Shown: one piece after another, positions 19,308 through 29,117 of the stretch | Position numbering within the stretch: position 1 is the stretch's first letter | Layout: every line of letters starts with the position of its first letter | Assembly (NCBI RefSeq): GCF_028204155.1 | Contig: NZ_JAQLOI010000001.1 | Span: forward strand, 1,798,001 to 1,862,000 | Direction of reading: 5' to 3' | Source of the DNA: Vibrio algarum | GTDB taxonomy: Bacteria > Pseudomonadota > Gammaproteobacteria > Enterobacterales > Vibrionaceae | Length of the DNA stretch: 64,000 nucleotides | The notes under the pieces: generated by a model | What the model saw: only the letters and a program-made list of their open reading frames with translations | Databases searched by the model: none | What the model was told of the DNA's origin: nothing | Position numbers and translations under genes: made by a program

Positions 19308-19959
19308 ATGTACTAACCTCTACATTAAAAAAACTACCTTAGCGGTATATATTGCTATGATTAAAATGATAATAGTGCTGTTGGCGAGAAAAGTTAGTTT
19401 AACGTGGGATAAATGTAATTCAATCAATGGGTTGCCTCTATGAGCTGGTTCGTCGCTTCGATGGCTCATAGCTGTAACAATATAACGATTACATATTAAG
19501 TTTGCTTTTCCTGAAAAATAGACTACATCTGATTTGAAAAACTCAACCATCTTATTGATACCATAAAATTAAATACGTTAGGTTTATTTTCAATCGCTCC
19601 CACTTCCTTAGGGGTAAGCTATACCTTTCTAGCATTACTAATACAACTGTAATTTATACTGATATAAAACAAACACTAATATAGTGCTCTACCTATAGTA
19701 AAAACGTTTCTTAGCAATTTGTCTATAGTAAATGTTGCTGGGAGATTTTTGATAGGAATTATCTGAAGTATAGTTTAAGCTCAATTAGTTGATTGATAAG
19801 GTGAAAATAATATACATTTTTGCGCAATATCACGATAGTATTGTAAACTTATCCTATTCAAGTGATATCAATGGCAGTGCACTATATTAATTATTAACTA
19901 AAACCTTTAATTAAAGTAGGCAAACATGGATGAATATAAATTACAAAGTGGAGATTACT
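19308..19959. other. Divergent intergenic region between the two XrtA operons
   Basis: About 650 bases separate the leftward biosynthesis operon from the rightward export operon and must hold both promoters. The region is very AT-rich. I see no ops element and no convincing enhancer or sigma-54 site. A 76-codon ORF on the minus strand (19550-19320) ends in a hydrophobic stretch but has no recognisable family. Confidence 0.5.
19789..19816 (+). promoter_or_regulatory. Candidate sigma-70 promoter for the export operon
   Basis: TTGATT at 19789-19794 and TATACA at 19811-19816 are separated by 16 bases, about 145 bases upstream of the export lipoprotein start. This is pattern matching only, in an AT-rich region where chance matches are common. 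Confidence 0.3.
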
Positions 19960-20610
19960 ATGGAAAAGTTTCGTAGAACGTTATCTGGTTTTTCGAGAGC
20001 AGTGGTTACAAGCAGTCTTTTACTTATCGTGGCCTGTTCTTCGAACACTTCACCTCAACTCCCGCCCGCCACCGTACACGCATCTCTAACAGAGAATATT
20101 GATAATTATGTCTATTTAATTGGACCTGGTGATGAACTGAGCGTATTTGTGTGGGGAAATCCTGAAATTTCTGGAAGTTTTACAGTACGACCTGACGGGA
20201 TGATATCGACTTCTCTCGTTGATGACCTCGAAGCCTCTGGAAAAACATCTACCGAGCTTGCTAGAGAATTTGAAGCACAACTTAGTGAATATATTCGAGA
20301 CCCGATCGTATCCATCATAGTAAATGATTTTGTTGGCCCGTTTGGCGAGCAAGTTAGAGTTATCGGCGAAGCGTCAGAACCCAAGGCCATTAGTTACACG
20401 GAAAATATGACGATACTTGATGTGATGGTTCAAGTAGGTGGACTAACGGAATACGCAGACGGTAACGATGTAAGTTTGATCCGAGTAATTGATGGGCAAT
20501 ATAAAAAGTTTAATGTGAAAATGGACGACCTGTTGAAATTTGGCACCATTGAAGAAAACGTAGATGTATTACCTGGCGATATCATTATTATTCCGGAAGC
20601 ATGGTTTTAG
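19960..20610 (+). CDS. XrtA-associated polysaccharide export lipoprotein (Wza-like, SLBB domain)
   Basis: A protein of about 216 residues. I prefer the ATG at 19960, preceded by GTGGAG, to an ATG at 19930. The new N-terminus is a clean lipoprotein signal with the lipobox IVACSS. The mature part has the poly_export domain (LIGPGDELSVFVWGNPE) and a SLBB-like repeat (VRVIGEASEPKAI), ending VLPGDIIIIPE. This matches the PEP-CTERM system export protein (TIGR03027), a component of the periplasmic/outer-membrane translocon. It is the first gene of the rightward operon. Confidence 0.9.
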   Translation: MEKFRRTLSGFSRAVVTSSLLLIVACSSNTSPQLPPATVHASLTENIDNYVYLIGPGDELSVFVWGNPEISGSFTVRPDGMISTSLVDDLEASGKTSTELAREFEAQLSEYIRDPIVSIIVNDFVGPFGEQVRVIGEASEPKAISYTENMTILDVMVQVGGLTEYADGNDVSLIRVIDGQYKKFNVKMDDLLKFGTIEENVDVLPGDIIIIPEAWF

Positions 20611-20628
20611 ACAAGGACGTGACAGAAT

Positions 20629-22197
20629 ATGCAAGAAATGCTAGATGAATTGGTACTGCTTTTAAAAGGTGTGTGGCTTAAACGTCGTTACATTATCATT
20701 ATTAGTTGGCTTGTGTGCCCTGTGGGTTGGATTTTAGTAACTATGCTGCCCAACCAATACACATCAGAAGCAAGAGTTTATGCTGATACTCGCTCTATAC
20801 TTCAACCATTGCTGAGCGGTCTTGCGATAAGGACAGATCCTACGACGGAACTGCAATTAATGGCAAAAACCCTTCTTAGTCGCCCAAATCTTGAGATAAT
20901 AGCGCGAGACATAGACGCGGACGTTAGGGCTACAACATCTCAAGAGTATGAAGCCATCATTAAAGATCTAGAATCTAATATTCGCATTCGTTTCGGTGGT
21001 AGAGAAAATCTATATTCAATAGATTATCAAGGTAAAGATCCTGTCTATGCTAAAGATGTGGTGCAAGCAGCACTCAATGTATTTGTAGAAAACACATTGA
21101 GTGAGCAAAGGTTAGACACGGACCAAGCAAATGTAATTATTAGCTCTCAGATTAGTGATTACGAAAAACGACTTGTTGAAGCGGAAGTAAACTTAGCAAA
21201 CTTTAAAAGAGAATATGTCGGTTTTATGCCGGGTAGCAGTAACGGTTATTATTCGCAACTTGAAAGCAACAAAGCGTCATACGATGACGCTAAATTGGCT
21301 CTAAGCGAGTCTGAATCGAGATTGTCTTCCGTTCAAGTTCAACTTAATAGAGAAGAGTCTCGTGCGAGAGAACAATTATCTAAAGTGTGGACAAAGCATG
21401 ATGATAGAATTGAACAGCTTCAAAACAGGTTAGATGATTTAGTTTTTCGTTTTACGGATAGCCATCCAGATGTAGTAGAAACGCGCAGACAGCTCGATGA
21501 AGTGAAGGAATTACAACGGTTGGCTCAGAACTCAACCTCGATCAAAGATGTACTGATTGATAACGCGGTTTATCAAGATCTTAAACTTACTGCTAGCCAG
21601 TTAAGAAATGAGGTAGCTTCACTTCGCGTACGTGTTAACCGATATGAATCTAAGATCGCGGAGCTACAGCACAAGTTAGACACTGTACCTGATGTAGAAG
21701 CTAAATTAACAGCGTTAACGCGAAATTACCAAATAACGAGAGAAAAATATGAACAATTGCTTTCTCGTAAAGAGAGCGCTCAAATCTCACAAAGTGTCGG
21801 GGATTCTTCTGATGATATTAAATTCCGAATCATTGATGCCCCTAGAGTCCCATTGAAAGCTTCCGGTCCAAATAGACCCATGTTGTTCTCAGGTGTTCTT
21901 GTTCTTGGTATCGGCGGAGGCATAGGGCTTGCGTTTTTGCTTAGTCAGGTGGGGCCAGTAATAACCTCGACAACACAGCTACATAAACTGATGGATTACC
22001 AAGTTTTAGGTGTCGTCTCTACGACAAAGGTTTCTGGACTTATTGGGAAAGAAAAACGCAAGGTATGGTGGTTTTATCTATTTAATATTGTGTTAATCGC
22101 CCTTTTTGTTCTATTTTTATCGGTTAATTCTTTTTCTTTAGCACAAGAACGCTTGATTCAAGGGGTTAATGTTTTGATGCAGGAGATAAATATCTAG
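20629..22197 (+). CDS. XrtA-associated polysaccharide chain-length determinant (Wzz/GNVR-type)
   Basis: A 522-residue co-polymerase. An N-terminal membrane helix (residues about 20-37) is followed by a Wzz domain (NQYTSEARVYADTRS), a long coiled-coil periplasmic region between residues 170 and 390, the GNVR-like loop KASGPNRP near residue 408, and a second membrane helix. A further hydrophobic stretch near residue 485 follows. It matches the TIGR03007 chain-length family and should regulate polymer length with the separately encoded kinase immediately downstream. Its stop overlaps the kinase GTG start by one base. Confidence 0.9.
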   Translation: MQEMLDELVLLLKGVWLKRRYIIIISWLVCPVGWILVTMLPNQYTSEARVYADTRSILQPLLSGLAIRTDPTTELQLMAKTLLSRPNLEIIARDIDADVRATTSQEYEAIIKDLESNIRIRFGGRENLYSIDYQGKDPVYAKDVVQAALNVFVENTLSEQRLDTDQANVIISSQISDYEKRLVEAEVNLANFKREYVGFMPGSSNGYYSQLESNKASYDDAKLALSESESRLSSVQVQLNREESRAREQLSKVWTKHDDRIEQLQNRLDDLVFRFTDSHPDVVETRRQLDEVKELQRLAQNSTSIKDVLIDNAVYQDLKLTASQLRNEVASLRVRVNRYESKIAELQHKLDTVPDVEAKLTALTRNYQITREKYEQLLSRKESAQISQSVGDSSDDIKFRIIDAPRVPLKASGPNRPMLFSGVLVLGIGGGIGLAFLLSQVGPVITSTTQLHKLMDYQVLGVVSTTKVSGLIGKEKRKVWWFYLFNIVLIALFVLFLSVNSFSLAQERLIQGVNVLMQEINI

Positions 22198-23119
22198 TGA
22201 GCACTATTGAAAAAGCGATGGGAAAGCGTAAAGAACTTCCAGAAAACGTAAAGATATCTCAATCAATAGACGAGTTAATCTCAGCCAAAACAGTTGATGC
22301 AAATAAAATAGCGGAAAAAGCCGAAAGTGCCATTGCAACCAATTCAAAGCAAGTGGATAAGAAGCGTGCCATACGTATCGATAGTGCTCGATTAAAAGGA
22401 TTGGGCATTATTAATGATGGTAACGATCTTGATGAACGGCTTATCAAAGACGAATTTCGTGCTATTAAGCGCAAGATAATCAATGGTGCGTTTGGTAATA
22501 AATCTGAATTTCTTACCAACAGTAATCTTGTAATGGTTTCCAGTGCTAGAATGAACGAAGGAAAAACCTTTGTTGCTATCAACCTGGCATTGAGCATCGC
22601 CTCAGAGAAAGACAAAACGGTATTGTTAGTTGATGCAGATGTACTCAGCCCGAGCGTTGCAGACACGTTAGGGATCGATAACAACAAGCCTGGGCTTATC
22701 GATTATTTATTGGGAGATATTGATGATGTGTCCGATATTATTTATTCCACATCGATATCAGATCTACGCATCATGCCTGCAGGTGTTTCACATCATTTGA
22801 GCTACGAATTATTGTCTAGTGATAGAATGCAAGCTCTTACTCAAGAACTAGCTAACCGTTATCCAGACCGTATAATAGTTTTAGACTGCCCCCTATATTA
22901 GGGGTTGTGGAGACAGTGACTTTATCTAGCTTAATCGGACAAGCCGCAGTGGTCGTTGAACAAAACAAAACAAAAGTTTCGGATCTAAAACAAGCGGTAT
23001 CACTTTTGAACAGTGAAATGTCGATAGGGTTCATTATCAATAAAACTATGCGAAAAGCAGATTACGGATACGGGTATGGCTATGGATACGGCTACGGTGC
23101 AAAAGATAAGAAAGCATAA
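22197..23119 (+). pseudogene. XrtA-associated BY-type tyrosine kinase with YG-repeat tail; frameshift as sequenced
   Basis: Cytoplasmic autokinase partner of the chain-length protein (TIGR03018-like). It starts with GTG at 22197. It has the Walker A-type loop MNEGKTF, Walker A' VLLVDADVLSP and Walker B-type IIVLDCP. The frame breaks in a 5-C run at 22889-22893, giving a stop at 22901. One extra C continues as PPILGVVETVTLSS and on to 23119, giving about 307 residues. The C-terminus is a run of six Tyr-Gly pairs, the expected autophosphorylation cluster. The final codons overlap the start of the next gene. Confidence 0.82.
23063..23098 (+). repeat. Hexanucleotide repeat (TAYGGN)6 encoding the Tyr-Gly tail
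   Basis: Six imperfect six-base units, each TAC or TAT followed by GGN, encode the Tyr-Gly cluster at the end of the tyrosine kinase. Gain or loss of units would keep frame and change the number of phosphorylatable tyrosines. The start of the barrel gene lies at its edge. Confidence 0.7.
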
Positions 23120-24544
23120 TCTTTGTCTTGTTGGGATTATGACTATCACCAGTTGGAATTTATCGGCAGCAGACATGGAATTCATGCCTTTTGTAAAAGG
23201 CGGTATCACTGCAACGGACAATGTTGATTTAGATAGTTCCAACACGCAAAGCAGTCAAATTCTTACCTTAACTGCTGGTATAGATTTAAACATAGAAGGT
23301 AATGACGGTAACCTTTTATTTGCTTATGAATTGAAGCAGTTAGTGTACTCTCACGATTCAAATGAAAATGAACGATATAACCAACTCGATTTCACCGCAG
23401 ATAAAACGGTTTTTGATAAGAGATTTGTGTTGGATGCCTCTGCTTCAATCGAAAATATCGCCAGTTCTATCTTAGATAATGCGAGTGAGGATATATATAC
23501 TGGCGAAACAGTCGAATCTAAGTCCCTCGATGCAGGGTTATCATACCAGAGTAATCCTGGTGGCATTGCTGATTTGTATGGTCGGATAAGTGGCGGCATC
23601 TATGCTTATGAAGACAATATCGGTGACTACAACGACTATTCTGCAGTAATCAACTTCTCAGAAGGAAGTGTAGTTAAAGACTATTTTTGGCAGGCAGATT
23701 ATGCAGGTACAAGAGTTGTTGGTAGAGACAGCTCCGATTCTTCTGATTTCCAAAGCTTAGAGCAAGATTTAGGTATTCAACGTGGAAAGGGATTGAGTCC
23801 TTTTGTTCGTTCTTATTTCGAAAAATACAGTAGTGAAGCAACGGGCGAAGAAATCGATTTTTCTAGTTGGGGTCTAGGGTTACGTTACTATATTCATGAT
23901 GAGTCCTATGTAGAAGTAAGTCGAGATTTTGCTTTAGATGATGATAGTGAAGACTATTGGAGGGGGCGGTATATTTAAACCCCACATCGAGAACATCTTT
24001 AGAATTTGAATACACAAACCGTTTTTATGGCGACGCATATGAGTTTGCTCTGACTCACAAAAATCGTAGATTAACTAATGAGATTAGCTACACCGAAGAA
24101 GTGACGAATTATGATCGAGATTTCTTTATCGATGGTGATTCCATTGAACAGCTGATGTTAAATAGAGTAGTGAGTTGGACAACGTCACTAGAACTTCGTA
24201 GGACGACGGCTAGTTTAGGTTTGAATGGCGGTATAAACGAATCCATTAGTGATGAAATAGGCAACTCAGATACCTTAAATTATGGTGGGAATATGTCTTT
24301 GACCCACTCACTCACGAGAAATATGTCAGCGTCGACAAGTTTTAATTATGATTATTACGAATTTGATCCAGATGCATTGAATTCACAGCGAGACTATTAT
24401 CGTACGTGGGAACTTGGATTAGAGAGGTCGTTCGCAAGAGAGTTAACCATGGATGTTACCATTGCTCATCAAAACAAATCCTCTACTGTGAGTGATGGAT
24501 ATAAAGAAAATAAGATTACTTTCAATATAACGAAAGGACTGTAA
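23097..24544 (+). pseudogene. XrtA-associated outer-membrane beta-barrel (TIGR03016-like); frameshift as sequenced
   Basis: Predicted outer-membrane barrel conserved in PEP-CTERM polysaccharide loci, probably the secretion porin or part of it. A GTG at 23097 gives a basic-hydrophobic signal sequence ending at WNLSAA; an ATG at 23076 is an alternative. The body consists of alternating amphipathic strands (LTAGIDLNIEG, SLDAGLSYQSN, SLEFEYTNRFYG, FNYDYYEFD). The frame is lost at a 5-G run (23962-23966), where the first fragment stops at 23978. One added G gives DYWRGAVYLNP and a continuous protein of about 482 residues ending at 24544. Confidence 0.75.
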
Positions 24545-24546
24545 CT

Positions 24547-25695
24547 ATGTATGAATCACATTTCGGTTTATCTGAAAAGCCGTTTAAGCTTAGCCCAGAT
24601 CCTAATTTTTTCTTTGCGAGCGCACATCACGGAAAAGCGATTTCCTATTTGCGTTATGGGCTTGAACTAGGTGAAGGTTTCATTGTTATTACAGGCCCTA
24701 TAGGTACCGGTAAGACAACCATAGGTCGTAGCCTTTTAGCTTCTTTGAATGATTCCATTGTGGCAGCTCAAATTGCGACAACCAGCTTATCTCCGGAAGA
24801 ACTCGTAAAGATGGTGGCCGCTGAATTTGGTCTAGCAGTGGAAGGACTAAGTAAAGCCGATATCCTGATACGTTTAGAAAATTTTTTAGGCAACCTATAT
24901 CTAAAGAAGCAAAGAGCACTATTAATCATAGACGAAGCTCAGAATCTTTCTTCTGAAACGATTGAAGAGTTGCGAATGTTATCGAACTTCCAAGTCGATG
25001 ATAAACCATTGATTCAAAGTTTTTTACTCGGTCAAGAAGAGTTAAAACCAATTATAGAGCTTCCACAAATGGAACAGTTCAGGCAACGAATCATAGCCTC
25101 TTGCCATTTAAAACCCTTCGATCATGAAGAAACAAAAAATTACATACTGCACCGATTAAAGCAGGCCGGTTGGGCAAATAACCCTCAACTGAAAGTGTCT
25201 ATTTTTGAACCCATTGCTAAATTTACTCAAGGAATACCACGAAAGATTAATTTGTTCATGGACAGACTGTTTCTCTATGCGTTTATGGAGGACGTGATCA
25301 CGATAACCACTGAACATGTGGAAATCATAATTAAAGAAATGAGTACTGAATTGTCAGGCAGTTTACAAGCGCCAACGGTAAAAGAACCTGCTCTAGATGT
25401 GTCATTAAAATCGTCAAGGCTAGAGACGAAAGATATGTCCGATGCAGCACGGCATCATAAGACGCTGTTTGATGTGACGGGCATTCTTGATGACGTCATA
25501 TATCGAAAAACACTTACGATTCGACATTTAGATCAGCTGATCCGTGAGAAGAGAAAGTATTTGTCAAATACGTCGAATGATCCGCTAGATAGAAAACTTG
25601 CTGAGAGTAAGCTACCAGAAAACAAATTTGCTGATGGTGAGTTAGTCAATAAGCCCTGGTTTAAACAACTTGTAAAAAATAATAGTGAAGGCTAA
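24547..25695 (+). CDS. XrtA-associated ExeA/GspA-like AAA ATPase
   Basis: A 382-residue AAA+ protein starting MYESHFGLSEKPFKLSPDPNFFF, the hallmark of the ExeA-type ATPases of PEP-CTERM loci (TIGR03015). Walker A is GPIGTGKTT near residue 51, Walker B is ALLIIDEAQNL near residue 122, and there is an arginine-rich region FRQRIIASC. The C-terminal 120 residues are charged and of low complexity compared with the AAA core. Its role in the locus is unknown; ExeA homologues use ATP to assemble envelope secretion components. It begins two bases after the barrel stop and ends the operon. Confidence 0.9.
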   Translation: MYESHFGLSEKPFKLSPDPNFFFASAHHGKAISYLRYGLELGEGFIVITGPIGTGKTTIGRSLLASLNDSIVAAQIATTSLSPEELVKMVAAEFGLAVEGLSKADILIRLENFLGNLYLKKQRALLIIDEAQNLSSETIEELRMLSNFQVDDKPLIQSFLLGQEELKPIIELPQMEQFRQRIIASCHLKPFDHEETKNYILHRLKQAGWANNPQLKVSIFEPIAKFTQGIPRKINLFMDRLFLYAFMEDVITITTEHVEIIIKEMSTELSGSLQAPTVKEPALDVSLKSSRLETKDMSDAARHHKTLFDVTGILDDVIYRKTLTIRHLDQLIREKRKYLSNTSNDPLDRKLAESKLPENKFADGELVNKPWFKQLVKNNSEG

Positions 25696-26029
25696 GTAGC
25701 TGATTGTATAAGCGGTCGTGATGGGTTTGGGTAATGCATTCAATTAATGTAACTATTTTGATTCAAAACGATCGGATTTTTATGCGATATTTTGTTGATA
25801 AAATTATTGCTAGCACATAGCAAAATATGATAATTTTCGCGTAATCTCAGACGGTGCTCAGAGGGAAACGCGTAGAGTGCGATAAATCTATAGCTCTACG
25901 TAGGGTAGGTACTAAATACATCAGATATTTAGTAGACGGGATACTTATGCCCATGTGGCTTTTATATAGGAAACCCAACATTGTTTATAGTCCATTCCAC
26001 GTTAAGAATTAGCATTATTCTACCTAGTT

Positions 26030-26045
26030 TCAGTAATATTACTGA
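26030..26045. promoter_or_regulatory. 16-bp perfect palindrome, possible operator
   Basis: TCAGTAATATTACTGA is perfectly self-complementary and lies about 130 bases upstream of the diaminobutyrate aminotransferase start. Its size and symmetry fit a dimeric repressor site, but I do not recognise it as a known consensus. Confidence 0.35.
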
Positions 26046-26091
26046 GCCTTGATTTCCTGAAGTTTCAAATAGTTAGTTATCTCTAACGGTT

Positions 26092-26116
26092 TATCTGTAT
26101 TTTAAATTTACAGATA
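26092..26116. promoter_or_regulatory. Inverted repeat with 8-bp arms upstream of the norspermidine operon
   Basis: TATCTGTA and TACAGATA flank a nine-base AT-only spacer, 60 bases upstream of the first gene. It could be an operator or a leader hairpin. There is no T-run, so it is not a standard terminator. Confidence 0.35.
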
Positions 26117-26175
26117 TATTGCGGTGCTTTGTGTTTAACAATGCAGAGTAGTGGCAGTCTTACTATTTCAGGTCA

Positions 26176-27618
26176 ATGTATATGAGCTCAATATTTGAAC
26201 TAAAAACGCACAATTTAAATAACCCATTTTGTTGCGAAATTCCTCTAGTCGAAGGGGTTTATGATCTAACATCGGATCAGTTACTGATTGATCAAGAAGA
26301 GCATGAATCAGAAGTTCGGTCTTATCCTCGTCGTTTACCCCTAGCGATTAAACGCGCCTATGGTGCCTTAGTTGAAGATACTCGTGGACAAATATTTTTA
26401 GATTGTCTTGCTGGAGCAGGTACGCTCGCGCTTGGCTATAATCATTCAGAAATTAATCAAGCACTAAAGGATCAGCTAGATTCTGGTCTACCGTATCAAA
26501 CGCTGGATATTACTACGGAAGTAAAAGATAACTTTATTAAACAAGTTAAAGGGTTCTTACCAGACTACTTTTCAAACAATTTAGTTATTCAATTCTGTGG
26601 CCCATCGGGCGCGGATGCGGTAGAAGCAGCGATTAAATTAGCGAAACAAACCACTGGCAGAAACACGATGTTTGCCTTTCGTGGTGCGTATCACGGCATG
26701 ACAAATGGCACAATGGGCTTGATGGGCAATTTGGGTACTAAAGCTCGTCGTACTGGGTTGATGTCGGACGTTCACTTTATGCCTTTCCCTTATAGCTTGC
26801 GTTGTCCATTTGGTTTAGGCGGTGAAGCGGGCGCTAAGCAGAGCATTCGATATATCGAACGTCTATTAAATGACGATGAAGCCGGTATCCAAAAGCCAGC
26901 CGCTATTATCGTTGAGCCAGTACAAGGAGAGGGCGGTGTAATTCCTGCTCCCGCTTTCTGGTTACAAGAGTTACGACGCATCACAACCGAGCACGGTATT
27001 CTGCTTATTTTGGATGAGATTCAATGTGGCGTCGGCAAAACAGGCTACCGGTTCGCGTTTGAAGAGTCCGGTATAACGCCAGATATTTTATGTCTTTCTA
27101 AGGCCATTGGTGGTGGATTACCGATGTCGATTTTGGTCTTCAATAAGAAGATAGATACTTGGAAGGCAGGTGAACATACGGGCACTTTCCGTGGTAACCA
27201 ATTGGCGATGGTTTCAGGGGCTAAAGCACTAGAAATTATTGAGCGCGATAACCTAGTAGAGCACGCCAATATAGCTGGTAACTATCTGCGTTTAGGTCTA
27301 GAAAATATCCAACAGCGTGTTGATTGCATTGCCGAAGTGCGTGGCAAAGGCTTAATGCTTGGTATCGAAATAGCCACACCAAATGGCAGAAAAAACAGAT
27401 TTGATGAACCTGAAGCAGACTCTGAACTGACGTTAGCAATTCAAAGAGCCGCTTTAGAGCGCGGACTGATAGTCGAAAAAGGTGGACGCGAAGGTTCCGT
27501 TATTCGTTTTCTTCCACCACTTATCATCTCATTTGAGCAGATAGATTTTGCTCTAAGAACATTAGAAGCGGCAATTAACGCTTCAGTGGGTCTGTTGACT
27601 AAACAAGGGTTGAATTGA
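26176..27618 (+). CDS. dat: L-2,4-diaminobutyrate:2-oxoglutarate aminotransferase
   Basis: A 480-residue class III PLP aminotransferase. It makes L-2,4-diaminobutyrate from aspartate semialdehyde and glutamate, the first step toward 1,3-diaminopropane and norspermidine. Visible motifs are CGPSGADAVEAAIKLAK near residue 139, FRGAYHGMT near 172, VEPVQGEGG near 246, LILDEIQCGVGKTG near 278 and the PLP lysine in LSKAIGGGLP near 310. It overlaps the decarboxylase ATG by one base (TGATG), so the two are probably coupled. In vibrios I know of, these two activities are described as one fused protein, so two separate ORFs are notable. Confidence 0.9.
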   Translation: MYMSSIFELKTHNLNNPFCCEIPLVEGVYDLTSDQLLIDQEEHESEVRSYPRRLPLAIKRAYGALVEDTRGQIFLDCLAGAGTLALGYNHSEINQALKDQLDSGLPYQTLDITTEVKDNFIKQVKGFLPDYFSNNLVIQFCGPSGADAVEAAIKLAKQTTGRNTMFAFRGAYHGMTNGTMGLMGNLGTKARRTGLMSDVHFMPFPYSLRCPFGLGGEAGAKQSIRYIERLLNDDEAGIQKPAAIIVEPVQGEGGVIPAPAFWLQELRRITTEHGILLILDEIQCGVGKTGYRFAFEESGITPDILCLSKAIGGGLPMSILVFNKKIDTWKAGEHTGTFRGNQLAMVSGAKALEIIERDNLVEHANIAGNYLRLGLENIQQRVDCIAEVRGKGLMLGIEIATPNGRKNRFDEPEADSELTLAIQRAALERGLIVEKGGREGSVIRFLPPLIISFEQIDFALRTLEAAINASVGLLTKQGLN

Positions 27619-29105
27619 TGTCTTTAAATGCATCTCAAATGAGCTGGAAGAAACATTTCGTTCATACAGGTAATAAAGGTGCAGAGGATTATGCGCAAGT
27701 CGTATCCACAAGCACCAATCATCTTAAGAAGATGTTTGAGTCAGCCGATAAACCTTATTCTGGTTTGGCTCCAGAAGCGTTACTTAAACAGATCAATCAT
27801 ATTGACCTCAACAAAGGTGGGGCAGACTTATCAGATGTCGTTGCAAATACGGTTGAGTTGATTGGCAAAAACTCCATTTTGGTTCAGCACCCTAATTGTA
27901 TTGCGCACCTTCATACACCACCGCTTATCTCTTCAATAGCCGCAGAGTCTATTATTGCGGCGTTGAATCAATCTATGGATTCATGGGACCAAGCTTCAGC
28001 CGCGACGTTTGTCGAGCAGAAAGTGGTCGATTGGCTGTGTGACATTTATCAACTTGGTCAGCAATCCGATGGCGTTTTCACCAGCGGTGGCACTCAGTCT
28101 AATCAGATGGGGCTTTTGCTTGCCAGAGACTGGATAGCAGAAAAAACCAGTAATCACTCCATTCAGAAATCGGGCTTACCGGATTATTGGAATAAACTGA
28201 GAATTATTTGTTCGAAGAACACCCATTTTACCGTTCAGAAATCTGCATCCATGATGGGGCTAGGTGAACAAGCGGTGATCACAGTGGACACCAATAGTGC
28301 CGGTGATATGAACATCGCGGCATTGCAAATGGCGATTGACCAGTCAAAGCAAGCGGGTTTGATTCCATTTGCGGTTGTTGCAACGGCCGGAACCACAGAT
28401 CACGGTGCTATCGATGACATCGATGCGATTGCTTCAATCGCTCAAACTGAGTCGCTCTGGCTTCATGTCGATGGAGCTTATGGTGGCGCTCTGATTTTAA
28501 GTGGTCATAAAGAGAGGCTGAATGGCATTGAAAAAGCCGATTCAGTGAGTGTGGATTTCCACAAGCTTTTTTATCAAACCATTAGCTGCGGGGCTATCTT
28601 ATTAAAAGACCGTCGCCACTTTAAGTATCTGCTGCATCATGCGGACTACTTAAACCGTGAGCACGACGAGCTACCAAACCTAGTCGACAAAACGATAGCC
28701 ACAACTAAACGCTTTGATGCATTAAAGGTATTTATCTCAATGCAGAGCGTTGGCGCAAGTACGCTAGGTAAGATGGTTGATCATTTACTAAAGCAAACCC
28801 AGCAAGTAGCACAAAAAGTCGCACAAACAGCGAACTTGCAATTGCTTGCTCAACCGTCTTTATCGACGGTGCTGTTTAGGTTGAACCACCAAAACGTGAA
28901 AAACCTCGATGTGTTGAATCAAAAGGTCCGCATTGAAGCGTTAACAAGAGGCGTGGCAGTATTAGGTGAGACGACCATCGAAGGTCAATCCGCGCTGAAG
29001 TTCACGATATTGAACCCGTGTCTGTCCATGTCAGATTTCGATAATTTACTAAATCAAATTAACCAGTTAGCTCAAGAGCTGATTGATACCAAATCACTGG
29101 TATAA
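27618..29105 (+). CDS. ddc: L-2,4-diaminobutyrate decarboxylase
   Basis: A group II PLP decarboxylase of 495 residues. It makes 1,3-diaminopropane from 2,4-diaminobutyrate. Motifs are FTSGGTQSNQMGLL near residue 153, HFTVQKSASMMGLG near 207, VATAGTTDHGAIDDI near 256, LHVDGAYGGAL near 287 and the PLP lysine in SVDFHKLFYQ near 316. The ATG at 27618 overlaps the aminotransferase stop by one base; a TTG three bases earlier is also possible. A stop at 27600-27602 in this frame separates it from the aminotransferase, and a single added base between 27603 and 27615 would fuse the two. Confidence 0.9.
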   Translation: MSLNASQMSWKKHFVHTGNKGAEDYAQVVSTSTNHLKKMFESADKPYSGLAPEALLKQINHIDLNKGGADLSDVVANTVELIGKNSILVQHPNCIAHLHTPPLISSIAAESIIAALNQSMDSWDQASAATFVEQKVVDWLCDIYQLGQQSDGVFTSGGTQSNQMGLLLARDWIAEKTSNHSIQKSGLPDYWNKLRIICSKNTHFTVQKSASMMGLGEQAVITVDTNSAGDMNIAALQMAIDQSKQAGLIPFAVVATAGTTDHGAIDDIDAIASIAQTESLWLHVDGAYGGALILSGHKERLNGIEKADSVSVDFHKLFYQTISCGAILLKDRRHFKYLLHHADYLNREHDELPNLVDKTIATTKRFDALKVFISMQSVGASTLGKMVDHLLKQTQQVAQKVAQTANLQLLAQPSLSTVLFRLNHQNVKNLDVLNQKVRIEALTRGVAVLGETTIEGQSALKFTILNPCLSMSDFDNLLNQINQLAQELIDTKSLV

Positions 29106-29117
29106 GAAGGAAAGAAT

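Larger units (their letters stand above)
25696..26175. other. Intergenic leader of the norspermidine operon
   Basis: About 480 bases with no convincing ORF. It contains two inverted repeats, listed separately, near the 3' end, where the promoter and operators of the aminotransferase gene would be expected. I saw no clear rho-independent terminator for the XrtA export operon. Confidence 0.5.

Noticed and set aside
19320..19550. 76-codon minus-strand ORF with a hydrophobic C-terminus, just upstream of the initiating sugar transferase gene
   Set aside because: It lies in the promoter region, has no recognisable family, has no strong ribosome site, and its N-terminal half looks like random translation. 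It could be a small membrane protein, but I cannot support that.
22259..22687. 142-codon ORF antisense to the XrtA tyrosine kinase
   Set aside because: It overlaps the kinase core completely and has no family features.
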